From Azotobacter vinelandii CA (GTDB lineage Bacteria > Pseudomonadota > Gammaproteobacteria > Pseudomonadales > Pseudomonadaceae), in assembly GCF_000380335.1 (NCBI RefSeq), contig NC_021149.1:2532501-2596500 (forward strand): a stretch of 64,000 bases of DNA. Reading direction: 5' to 3'. Positions within the stretch are counted from its first letter, which is position 1. Every line of letters starts with the position of its first letter. The notes below the pieces were generated by a model. That model was not told where the DNA came from, ran no database searches, and saw only the letters and a list, made by a program, of their open reading frames with translations. Of this stretch, positions 54,901 to 61,600 are shown one piece after another. The position numbers were made by a program, and so were the translations under genes.

Positions 54901-55602
54901 CCGCTCGCCCTCCCCGGCCTCCAGCCAGGCCCGTTGCCAGATCGCATAATCCGCATACTGGATCGGCAGTTCCGGTAACTCGACAGTGCGCTCTTCCAGC
55001 AACCCCTCGTAAAGCTGCACGAACTCTTTCACCATCAATTCGCCCGACCAGCCATCGGAAACGATATGGTGCAGACACAAGGTCAGTACTTGGTCGGTAT
55101 CGCTCAGGCGCAGTAACTTGACCCGTAACATGGGACCATTGAGCAGGTCGAAGGGCTGGGCGAATTCGTCCCGGATGCGGGCCTTCAACGAGGTCTCGTC
55201 CTGCCCTGCCACGGAAACGATCTCCAGCGCGACCAGCGAATCCTCAAGGATCTCCTGATGGAACTCGCCATCCGCCGAGACGAAGCGAGTACGCAGGCTC
55301 TCGTGTCGCTGAACCAGAAGCGTCAAGGCACGATGCAAGGCCTGCTCATCCAACCGGCCGTGCAGACGGACAGCCATGGGCACGTTGTAGAAGGAATTGT
55401 CCGGCTCCAGTTGCCAGAGGAAAAGCAGGCGCTGCTGGGCATAGGAAAGGGGAAGGCGCCCGATCTCATGCCGGATGGGCACGATGGGCAGGAGCCTGAA
55501 GCTCTGCCCGGTTTCGATCATCTTGTCGAGAATCTGGCGACGCTGCTCCAGCGGCAGGCTGATGAAGCGCTTGGCGATACGTTCCGCTGTTGTCCTGTCC
55601 AT
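39961..55602 (-). CDS. pyoverdine NRPS, four modules (Asp-Ser-basic-X)
   Basis: A 5,213-residue NRPS. Order with approximate motif positions: C 178, A 645, T 1034, E 1214 | C 1683, A 2152, T 2552 | C 2741, A 3219, T 3619, E 3799 | C 4269, A 4737, T 5142. Pocket codes: module 1 D-L-T-K-I-G-H-V-G-K (Asp), epimerised; module 2 D-V-W-H-V-S-L-I-D-K (Ser), not epimerised; module 3 D-A-E-N-I-G-A-I-T-K (a basic residue such as Lys is likely, not certain), epimerised; module 4 D-L-K-N-L-G-T-D-V-K (X type). C domains after E carry HHILLDG (D-acceptor type), the others HHIVSDG. Start ATG 55602 lies one base after the upstream stop, with AGAGG ahead; an in-frame ATG 7 codons earlier lies inside the upstream gene. 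There is no TE, so the chain passes to the next protein, 11 bases downstream. Confidence 0.93.
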   Translation of the reverse strand: MDRTTAERIAKRFISLPLEQRRQILDKMIETGQSFRLLPIVPIRHEIGRLPLSYAQQRLLFLWQLEPDNSFYNVPMAVRLHGRLDEQALHRALTLLVQRHESLRTRFVSADGEFHQEILEDSLVALEIVSVAGQDETSLKARIRDEFAQPFDLLNGPMLRVKLLRLSDTDQVLTLCLHHIVSDGWSGELMVKEFVQLYEGLLEERTVELPELPIQYADYAIWQRAWLEAGEGERQLAYWKAQLGEEQPVLELPLDRERPASPSYRGALVQVEIPKGLALELRILARKGGHTLFMLVLAAVAVVLSRYSGQSDIRIGAPNAGRNRKELEGLIGFFINTQVLRVQVDERATFAEMIDQVKDVVAGAQSHQDLPFEQLVDALVPERNLSHNPLFQFKLNQNVAGEARKRKQLGGLEVEDFPFDDGSAHFDLALDFTDTPTGIDASFTYATDLFDSATIERIAASLRRTLEALVRIPHARLLECPESTALSQEQDNRVFPHADMLSLWQHGLQLGGEGAALRCGEQTLGYMDLERASNRLARHLQALGVGSGTTVALCQERSAGWVTAVLAVLKAGGLYLPLDSQQPADRLQQLLDDSRAALLIHDRHDGRFTDLPGLDVLAYDPTLWSGYSDEPLSTCIVPEQPAYVIYTSGSTGQPKGVVISHRALANYVQAALDRLQLPLGASMAMVSTVAADLGHTMLFGALASGRPLHLLPQELAFDPDGFAAYMATHRVGVLKLVPSHLQGLLQAARPADVLPEQALILGGEACPWALVERVEQLKPTCRIINHYGPTETTVGILTHEARQRSEGGRSVPVGRPLANGRAEILDAYLNPVPLQISGELYLGGQGLAQGYLGRPALTAERFVPAEQGERRYRTGDRARQGSDGLVEFVGRADDQVKIRGYRVEPGEITQILQNLEGVKEAVVQALPLESDASRLQLVAYCVAEAGVTVSVLQQGLQARLPDYMVPAHILLLERLPLTANGKLDRRALPKPGIVAQGYVAPVGEIEEKLAAIWTEVLKLERVGSHDNFFELGGDSILSLQIIARAKRQGIKLTPKQLFEKQTIGQLAQVAKRVEDKKQAATESAERVAGQMPLLPIQSRFFELDIPQRHHWNQSVLLRPNEPLDPECLKAALKVLVEHHDALRLRFTGHDGKWSARFQDREEAELLWQKDLLDISELEASGNEAQASLSLDQGPLLRAVLVNLPDNRQRLLLVIHHLVVDGVSWRVLLEDLQTTYRQAVQGQPLRLPARTSSLKHWAERLHAYASSEALQAEQEYWLRSLGEAAQELPRDNPDGDESGRQSRSASTRLDAELTQKLLRLAPAAYRTQVNDLLLAALARVLCLWSGQDSVLIQLEGHGREDLFEDIDLTRTVGWFTSLFPVRLTPRDDWGTSIKGIKEQLRSVPNKGIGYGILRYLGSEDIRQRLSLLPEARVTFNYLGQFDGSFAQDEGALFEPASESAGQARSEEAPLGNWLSINGQVYDGELHLEWTFSQDVYRPDGIERLARAYEQALADIVAYCADENNRSVTPSDVPLAGLSQEQLDALPLPAGEIEDIYPLSPMQQGMLFHSLLEHEAGHYINQMRVDVQGLDVERFRAAWQAVVDRHEVLRAGFVEVDGRPLQVIRRRMSMPCVELDWRGQPQLQDSLDTWAQADRQRGFDLEREPLLRLAVIRTGENRHHLIYTNHHILLDGWSGSQLQGEVLQAYTGKPIGHPGLRYRDYIAWLGRQDRAASEAFWREQLGALEEPTRLADSIRRADGRTGEGYGDHVQLLDSRQTAALSEFARAQRVTVNTLVQAAWLLLLQRYSGQATVCFGATVAGRPAELQGVEGQLGLFINTLPVIASPRSEQHVGEWLDQVQAQNLGLREHEHTPLYEIQRWAGLGGEALFDSLLVFENYPIAEALQQGAPKGLVFERIAVQEQTNYPLTLAIGLGETLTVRYGYDRGHFDAAGIERIAGHFARLLQGLASDARAAIGELPLLDPEEYQRIVRDWNRTEARYPSEHGVHQLIEEQVARTPEAVALVFGEREMSYGELNRKANRLAHRLRELGVGPDVLVGIAVERGFEMVVGLLAILKAGGAYVPLDPEYPGERLAYMIGDSGIGLLLTQRHLQDRLPPTGGVRNLLLEPDDDWLEDYPQENPANRTAPQNLAYVIYTSGSTGRPKGAGNTHTALINRLHWMQKAYRLDTTDTVLQKTPFSFDVSVWELFWPLLNGARLAIARPGEHRDPERLIDTIERHGVTTLHFVPSMLQAFISVEHIEGCRSIRRLVCSGEALPAELARKTLERMPTVGLFNLYGPTEAAIDVTHWTCDHVDPEGVPIGQPIDNLKTHILEESLHPVAPRCCGELYLGGVGLARGYHNRPGLTAERFVPDPFDSSEQGGGRLYRTGDLARYRADGVIEYQGRIDHQVKIRGFRIELGEIEARLQQHEAVREAVVIDIDGPGGRQLAAYLVPDDLAMLDGDERQTGLRGELKAYLGAALPDYMVPAHLVFLARLPLTPNGKLDRKALPRPDVSLLQRAYVAPASELEQRMAAIWAEVLKVERVGLTDNFFELGGHSLLATQVISRVRQSLGIELPLRALFEAQDLASFAGRVGQGQTSRAPALEKADRGQPLVASYAQQRQWFLWQLEPGSAAYHIPAALRLKGALDIEALRRSFEALIRRHESLRTIFRQDGERTIQVIPPSGSLWFEQEPLPADAAIGLDERIRARVEAEVQRLFDLERGPLLRVKLLRLDEDDHVLVLTLHHIVSDGWSSPLMVDELVHLYEGYSQGREVTLPELPVQYADYALWQRQWMETGERDRQLDYWTAQLGGEQPVLELPGDRPRPAVQTHAGARLAVELDGELARSLRELARREGVTLFMLLLASFQSLLHRYSGQDDIRVGVPIANRTRAETEGLIGFFVNTQVLKAEFELQTTFVELLRQVKRTALEAQAHQDLPFEQLVEALQPERSLSHSPLFQVMYNHQTAAKGAARTLPGLRVEGLAWENRTTHFDLTLDTYESANSLSASLTYATDLFDERTIERLARHWLNLLAGIVRQPERRIGELALLDPEEYRRIVQAWNRTEARYPSERGVHQLIEDQVARTPEAVALVFGEQEMSYGELNGRANRLAHRLIELGVGPDVLVGIAVERGFEMVVGLLAILKAGGAYVPLDPEYPRERLAYMIGDSGIDLLLTQEHLQDRLPSTDGVQNLLLEPGDDWLEGYGEENPASRTMPQNLAYVIYTSGSTGQPKGVTISHGAFSMHSQAVGQCYGLTVNDRLLQFASISFDAAAEQLFTPLANGAAVVLGDVRQWSAVRLAEEVERSGITALNVPPAYIDQISDALEEAHRHIDVRICILGGEAWKAGLLGKAVRAGQVFNAYGPTETVITPLVWQVESDEFVGYAPIGKPVGQRQAYLLDDSLNPEPQGNIAELYLGGEGLARGYLNRPSLTAERFVPDPFDDSEQGGGRLYRTGDLARYRADGVIEYLGRLDHQVKIRGFRIELGEIEARLQQHEAVREAVVIDVEGPGGRQLAAYLVPDDSAMLEGDERQTKLRRELKAHLGAALPDYMVPAHLVFLERLPLTPNGKLDRKALPRPDASLLQQAYVAPASELEQRIAAIWAEVLKVERVGLTDNFFELGGDSIISLQVVSRARQAGIRFTPKDLFQHQTVQGLATVTRLGDEGGVHVDQGPLSGETALLPIQQYFFEEAIPERHHWNQSLLLKPGRVLDGARLEQAVQALIDHHDALRLAFVEDPAGHWSARYRPASERQSVLWQAELRSAEELERLGNEAQRSLNLQEGPLLRGVLAELADGSQRLLLAIHHLVVDGVSWRILLEDLQTAYGQLEQGRPVSLPGKTSSTRAWVEHLQGYANSEAGQRELAHWREQLEDVAGELPCDNPAGGQQNRHAAHATTHLARDWTRRLLQEAPAAYRTQVNDLLLTALARVLTRWTGQAAALVQLEGHGREDLFDDVDLTRTVGWFTSVYPAKLCPSETLDGSIKAIKEQLRAIPNKGIGFGILRYLGDEPTRQYLAGLPVPRITFNYLGQFDGSFDRSEEHALLVPAGESAGAEQSPDAPLGNWLSINGQVYGGELRLTWTFSRERFAEATIQRLADAYARELEALVEHCGQAEHRGVTPSDVPLAGLSQEQLDTTLPVPAGEIEDIYPLSPMQQGMLFHSLLEHEAGHYINQMRVDVQGLDVERFRAAWQAVVDRHEVLRAGFVEVDGRPLQVIRRRMSMPCVELDWRGQPQLQDSLDTWAQADRQRGFDLEREPLLRLAVIRTGENRHHLIYTNHHILLDGWSGSQLQGEVLQAYTGKPIGHPGLRYRDYIAWLGRQDRAASEAFWREQLGALEEPTRLADSIRRADGRTGEGYGDHVQLLDSRQTAALSEFARTQRVTVNTLVQAAWLLLLQRYTGQTTVSFGATVAGRPAELQGVEGQLGLFINTLPVIASPRAEQRVVEWLGQVQAQNLGLREHEHTPLYEIQRWAGLGGEALFDSLLVFENYPIAEALQQGAPEGLVFDRVTTQEQTNYPLTLAIGLGETLTVRYGYDRGHFDAADIERIAGHFARLLQGLASDAQAAIGELPLLDPEEYQRIVHDWNRTEARYPSECCVHQLIEEQVARTPEAVALVFGEREMSYAELNRRANRLAHRLIELGVGPDVPVGIAVERGVEMVVGLLAILKAGGAYVPLDPEYPGERLAYMIGDSGIGLLLTQRHLQDRLPSADGAQSLFLEPDDDWLEGYGEENPANRTMPQNLAYVIYTSGSTGRPKGAAVRIGSFVNLLHWYRAACELTADDRVLLLSSYSFDLTQKNLYGVLCAGGQLHIAPAGYDPDSHRRQIGKHRLSVLNCAPSAFYPLLQGDRAELASLKHVLLGGEAIQPGELAEWLGSPQAANVSIHNTYGPTECTDVVIARATPGSTVPGLSALPIGRPLPGVSAYVLDGSAGPVALGQAGELHIGGDCVGEGYWHRPGLTAERFVPDPFDDSAQGGGRLYRTGDLARYRADGVIEYLGRIDHQVKIRGFRIELGEIEARLRQHGAVREAVVIDVEGAGGKQLAAYLVPDDPAMLEDDERQTGLRGELKAHLGAVLPDYMVPVHLVFLARLPLTPNGKLDRKALPQLDASLLQRTYVAPVSELEQRIAAIWAEVLKVERVGLSDNFFELGGHSLLATQVIARIREQLGIDMALRELFELPVLAEFSQGAQEKFGQIEPLQGELAKSLETLKRLTAEEIDELIS
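42593..43191 (-). repeat. NRPS internal direct repeat, module 4 condensation domain
   Basis: 599 bases matching 50354-50952 at offset 7,761, with one mismatch seen (42880). It encodes the N-terminal half of a D-accepting condensation domain with its HHILLDG motif. Confidence 0.8.
50354..50952 (-). repeat. NRPS internal direct repeat, module 2 condensation domain
   Basis: Partner of 42593-43191 within the same gene. The surrounding adenylation domains are different (Ser versus X), so the exchange affected the condensation domain only. Confidence 0.8.
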
Positions 55603-55603
55603 T

Positions 55604-58600
55604 TCAAACCTCTGCCATTTCATTCATCAATTTTTCGATATCGCTCAAGTCGGCCTCGCTCAGAGACAGGCCATGGTTTTCCAATGTCATGGAGAATTCG
55701 TTCAATATGGGTTTTTCGAAGATGAGGCGAAGCGGCAAGTCGATGCCGAGTTGCACGTTGATGCTGGAAATCGCCTGAGTGGCCAGCAGGGAGTGGCCGC
55801 CCAGTTCGAAGAAGTTGTCGGTGAGCCCTACCCGCTCGACCTTGAGCACCTCGGCCCAGATCGCTGCGATCCGTTGCTCCAGTTCGGTCTGCGGTTCGAC
55901 GTATTGCTGCTGTAGCAGACTGGCGTCCGGCCGCGGCAGCGCCTTGCGGTCCAGCTTGCCGTTGGGCGTCAGCGGCAGCCGTTCGAGGAACACCAGGTGC
56001 GCCGGCACCATGTAGTCCGGCAGCGCCGCCCCGAGGTGCGCCTTCAGCTCGCGGCGCAGTCCGGTTTGGCGTTCGTCGCCGTCCAGCATCGCCAGGTCGT
56101 CGGGCACCAGGTAGGCGGCCAGTTGCCTGCCGCCCGCCCCGTCGATATCGATCACCACCGCCTCGTGCACGGCCCCGTGCTGCTGCAGCCGGGCCTCGAT
56201 CTCGCCCAGCTCGATACGGAAGCCGCGGATCTTCACCTGATGGTCGATACGGCCCAGGTACTCGATCACCCCGTCGGCCCGGTAGCGGGCCAGGTCGCCG
56301 GTGCGGTACAGGCGCCCGCCGCCCTGCTCGCTGTCGTCGAACGGGTCGGGGATGAAGCGTTCGGCAGTCAGGTCGGGGCGATGCAGATACCCCCTGGCGA
56401 GTCCATCGCCACCTATCAATAGCTCACCCGCAACCCTTTCTGGCACTGGAGCAAAGCTTTTTTCCAGAATGTGCAAGGTGGTGTTGGCAATCGGCCTGCC
56501 CAGCCATGGAGACGGATGTTCCGCATCGATGTGGTACAGCCCCGACCAGATGGTCGTCTCGGTCGGACCATACAGATTCCAGACATGGCCGGCCTGACGG
56601 AGCAGCCGCTCCGTCAAGTCCGGCGACAACGCCTCACCACCGCTCAGCAACTTACAGTCCCGCAAAGCTCCGGGCGATGCCGTATCCAGCAGCATTCGCC
56701 AGGTCGAAGGCGTGGCCTGGACGACACTGACCGACTGCCGGTCGATGACTTCCAGCAAGGCCTGGGCATCCCTGTTCTGATGGTTGAACAGCAACACCAC
56801 GGTTCCTCCGACCAGCAGGGGCAGATAGAGCTCCAAAGCGGCAATGTCGAAGGACAGCGAGGTCAGGACCAACATCCTGTCGTTGGCATCCAGCCCCGGC
56901 TGCGAGGCCATGCTGGCCATAAAGTTGGTCAGTGCCTGGTGACGAACGGCAACCCCCTTGGGTCTGCCGGTCGAGCCCGAGGTGTAGATGCAATACGCCA
57001 GATGCTCTGGATGGAGCGGAAGATCCGGGTTGGATGCGGGAAATCCGTTCAGCTCACTCCAATCGCTGTCCAGGCGCCAGATATTCACACTTGCCGCTGG
57101 TAGCTGGTCTGCCAGGTGTTCCTGGGTCAGCAGCAGATCGATACCGCTGTCCTCGATCATGTACGCCAGCCGCTCCCGCGGGTACTCCGGGTCCAGCGGC
57201 ACATAGGCTCCGCCGGCCTTGAGGATCGCCAGCAGGCCCACCACCATCTCGAAGCCTCGCTCCACCGCGATGCCCACCAGCACGTCCGGGCCCACGCCCA
57301 ACTCGATCAGCCGGTGCGCCAACCGGTTGGCCCTGCGGTTCAGTTCCCCGTAGGTCAGTGCTTCGTCGCCGAACACCAGGGCCACCGCCTCCGGGGTCCT
57401 CGCCACCTGCTCCTCGATCAACTGGTGCACGCCGCGCTCGCTCGGGTAGCGGGCCTCGGTCTGGTTCCACGCGTGGACGATCCGCCGGTATTCCTCCGGG
57501 TCCAGCAGCGCCAGTTCGCTGATGCGCCGTTCCGGCTGGCGGACGATGCCGGCCAGCAGGTTCAACCAGTGCCGGGCAAGCCGTTCGATAGTCCGTTCAT
57601 CGAACAGGTCGGTGGCATAGGTCAGCGAGGCGCCCAGGCTGTCCGCGCTTTCGTAGCTGTCCAGCGTCAGGTCGAACTGGGTGGTACGGTTCTCCCATGC
57701 CAGCCCTTCCACGCGGAGTCCGGGCAGGGTCCGCGCCTCGCCTTTCACCGCCGTCTGGTGGTTGTACATCACCTGGAACAACGGGCTGTGGCTCAGGCTG
57801 CGCTCCGGCTGCAGGGCCTCCACCAGTTGCTCGAACGGCAGATCCTGGTGCGCCTGGGCCTCCAGGGCGGTCCGTTTCACCTGGCGCAGCAGCTCGACGA
57901 AGGTGGTCTGCAGCCCGAATTCGGCTTTCAGCACCTGGGTGTTGACGAAGAAGCCGATCAGCCCTTCCGTTTCCGCCCGGGTGCGGTTGGCGATCGGCAC
58001 ACCCACCCGGATGTCGTCCTGTCCGCTGTAGCGGTGCAGCAGGCTCTGGAAGCTGGCCAGCAGCAGCATGAACAGGGTCACCCCCTCCCGCCGGGCCAGT
58101 TCCCGCAGGGAGCGGGCCAGTTCGCCGTCGAGTTCGACGGCCAGCCGGGCTCCGGCATAGGTCTGCACGGCCGGCCGCGGCCGGTCGCCGGGCAACTCCA
58201 GCACCGGCTGTTCGCCGCCCAGTTGCGCGGTCCAGTAGGCCAGTTGCCGGTCCCGTTCGCCGGCCTCCATCCACTGGCGCTGCCAGAGGGCGTAGTCGGC
58301 GTACTGGACCGGCAACTCCGGCAGCCTCACCTCGTGCCCCTGGCTGTAGCCCTCGTACAGGCGGACCAGTTCGTCCACCATGAGCGGGGTGGACCAGCCG
58401 TCCGAGACGATGTGGTGCAGGGTCAGCACGAGCACGTGGTCGTCCTCGTCCAGGCGCAGCAGCTTCACCCGCAGCAGCGGGCCCTGCTCCAGGTCGAACA
58501 GGCGTTGGACCTCGGCTTCGACCTGAACCCGGATCCGCTCGTCCAGGCCGATGGCGGCATCCGCCGGCAGCGGCTCCTGCTCGAACCAGAGGCTACCGCT

Positions 58601-61600
58601 GGGAGGGATGACCTGGATCGTCCGCTCACCGTCCTGGCGGAAGATGGTGCGCAGGGACTCATGACGCCGAATCAGGGCCTCGAAGCTGCGCCGCAGGGCC
58701 TCGATGTCCAGGGCGCCTTTCAGGCGTAGCGCCGCCGGGATGTGGTAGGCGGCGCTCCCGGGCTCCAGTTGCCAGAGGAACCACTGGCGCTGCTGGGCGT
58801 AGGAGGCGACCAGGGGCTGGTCGCGGTCGGCCTTTTCGAGGGCGGGCGCCTGGCTGACCTGGCCTAGGCCGACCCGCCCGGCGAAACCGGCCAGGTCCTG
58901 CGCTTCGAACAGGGCGCGCAGGGGCAACTCGATGCCCAGGCTCTGGCGTACTCGGGAAATCACTTGGGTGGCCAGCAGGGAATGTCCGCCCAGCTCGAAG
59001 AAGTTGTCGGTCAGGCCCACTCGCTCGACCTTGAGCACCTCGGCCCAGATCGCCGCGATCCGTTGCTCCAGTTCGCTCGCCGGGGCCACGTAGGCCCGCT
59101 GCAGCAGACTGGCGTCCGGTCGGGGCAGCGCCTTGCGGTCCAGCTTGCCGTTGGGGGTCAGCGGCAGCCGCGCGAGGAACACCAGGTGCGCCGGCACCAT
59201 GTAGTCCGGTAGCGTTGTCCGGAGATGGTCCTTCAGCTCGATACGCAGAGCGCCCTGGCGTTCGTCGCCGTCCAGTATCGCCAGGTCGTTGGGCACCAGG
59301 TAGGCGGCCAGTTGCTTGCCGCCCGCCCCGTCGATATCGATCACCACCGCTTCGCGCACGGCTCCGTGCTGCTGCAGCCGGGCCTCGATCTCGCCCAGCT
59401 CGATGCGGAAGCCGCGGATCTTCACCTGGTGGTCGATACGGCCCAGATACTCGATCACCCCGTCGGCCCGATAGCGGGCCAGGTCGCCGGTGCGGTACAG
59501 GCGCCCGCCGCCCTGCGCGCTGTCGTCGAACGGGTCGGGGACGAAGCGTTCGGCGGTCAGGCTGGGGCGATGCCAGTAGCCCTCGCCCACGCAGTCCCCG
59601 CCGATATGCAGTTCTCCCGCCTGCCCGAGGGCGACCGGCCCGGCCGAGCCGTCGAGGACATAGGCGCTGACCCCGGGCAGCGGCCGCCCGATCGGCAGGG
59701 CGCTCAGCCCCGGCACCGCGCTTCCCGGCGTCGCCCGGGCGATCACCACGTCCGTGCATTCGGTCGGACCGTAGGTGTTGTGGATCGAGACGTTCGCCGC
59801 CTGGGGCGACTCCAGCCACTCCGCCAGTTCTCCCGGCTGGATGGCCTCGCCCCCCAAGAGGACGTGTTTCAGGCTGGCCAGTTCGGCGCGATCGCCCTGC
59901 AGCAGGGGGTAGAAGGCGCTCGGGGCGCAGTTGAGCACGCTCAGCCGGTGTTTTCCGATCTGCCGGCGGTGGCTGTCCGGGTCGTAGCCCGCCGGGGCGA
60001 TATGCAACTGCCCTCCCGCGCACAGCACGCCGTACAGGTTCTTCTGGGTCAGGTCGAAGCTGTAGGAGCTGAGCAGCAGCACCCGGTCGTCCGCGGTCAG
60101 TTCGCAGGCGGCCCGGTACCAGTGCAGCAGGTTGACGAAGCTGCCGATTCGCACCGCCGCACCCTTGGGCTGCCCGGTGGAGCCCGAGGTATAGATCACG
60201 TAGGCCAGGTTCTGCGGCATCGTCCGGTTGACTGGGTTTTCCGGCGGATAGCCTTCCAAGGACAACCGATCAAGCAGCAGGGCCTTGTCGTGGTGCTCCC
60301 GGGGCAGGTGCTCGAGCAGCGACGCATGCGTCAGCAGCAAGCCGACGCCGCTGTCCCCGATCATGTAGGCCAGCCGCTCCCGCGGGTACTCCGGGTCCAG
60401 CGGTACATAGGCCCCGCCGGCCTTGAGGATCGCCAGCAGCCCCACCACCATCTCGACGCCCCGCTCCACCGCGATACCCACCAGCACATCCGGACCCACG
60501 CCCAGCTCGATCAGCCGGTGCGCCAACCGGTTGGCCCTGCGGTTCAGCTCTCCGTAGCTCATTTCCTGTTCGCCGAACACCAGGGCCACCGCCTCCGGGG
60601 TCCTCGCCACCTGATCCTCGATCAACTGGTGCACGCTGCGCTCGCTCGGGTAGCTGGCCTCGGTCCGGTTCCAGTCGTGAACGATCTGGCGGTATTCCTC
60701 CGGGGCCAGCAGCGGCAGTTCGCCGATAGCGGCCCGGGCGTCGCTGGTCAGGCCTTGCAGCAGCCGGGCGAAATGCCCCGCGATCCGCTCGATGCCTGCT
60801 GCGTCGAAATGCCCGCGGTCGTAGCCGTAGCGCACCGTCAGCGTTTCGCCCAGGCCGATGGCCAGGGTCAGCGGGTAGTTGGTCTGTTCCCGGACGGCTA
60901 GCCGCTCGAACACCAGGCCCTCGGGCGCGCCCTGCTGCAATGCCTCGGCGATCGGGTAGTTCTCGAACACCAGCAGGCTGTCGAACAGCGCCTCGCCGCC
61001 CAGCCCGGCCCAGCGCTGGATCTCGTACAGCGGCGTGTGTTCGTGTTCGCGCAGGCCCAGGTTCTGCGCCTGGACCTGGCCGAGCCACTCGCCTACGCGC
61101 TGTTCCGCCCGGGGGCTGGCGATCACCGGCAGGGTGTTGATGAACAGGCCCAGTTGCCCTTCCACGCCCTGCAGCTCGGCCGGACGTCCCGCCACGGTGG
61201 CGCCGAAGCACACCGTCGCCTGCCCACTGTAGCGCTGTAGCAACAGCAGCCAGGCCGCCTGCACCAGGGTGTTGACCGTCACCCGCTGGGCCCGGGCGAA
61301 CTCGCTCAGGCAACGGGTCTGTTGCGGGTCGAACACCTGCTGATGGTCGCCATGACCGGCTCGTTTCTCCGCTTCGTCGATCTTGATGGCCTGGGCCAGC
61401 CGGGTCGGCTCCTCCAGGGCGCCGAGTTGCTCCCGCCAGAAGGCTTCGCTGGCGGCCCGGTCCTGCCGGCCCAGCCAGGCGATGTAGTCGCGGTAGCGGA
61501 GGCCCGGGTGCCCGATGGGTTTGCCCGTATAGGCCTGCAGCACCTCGCCCTGCAGTTGCGAGCCGCTCCAGCCGTCCAGCAGGATGTGGTGGTTGGTGTA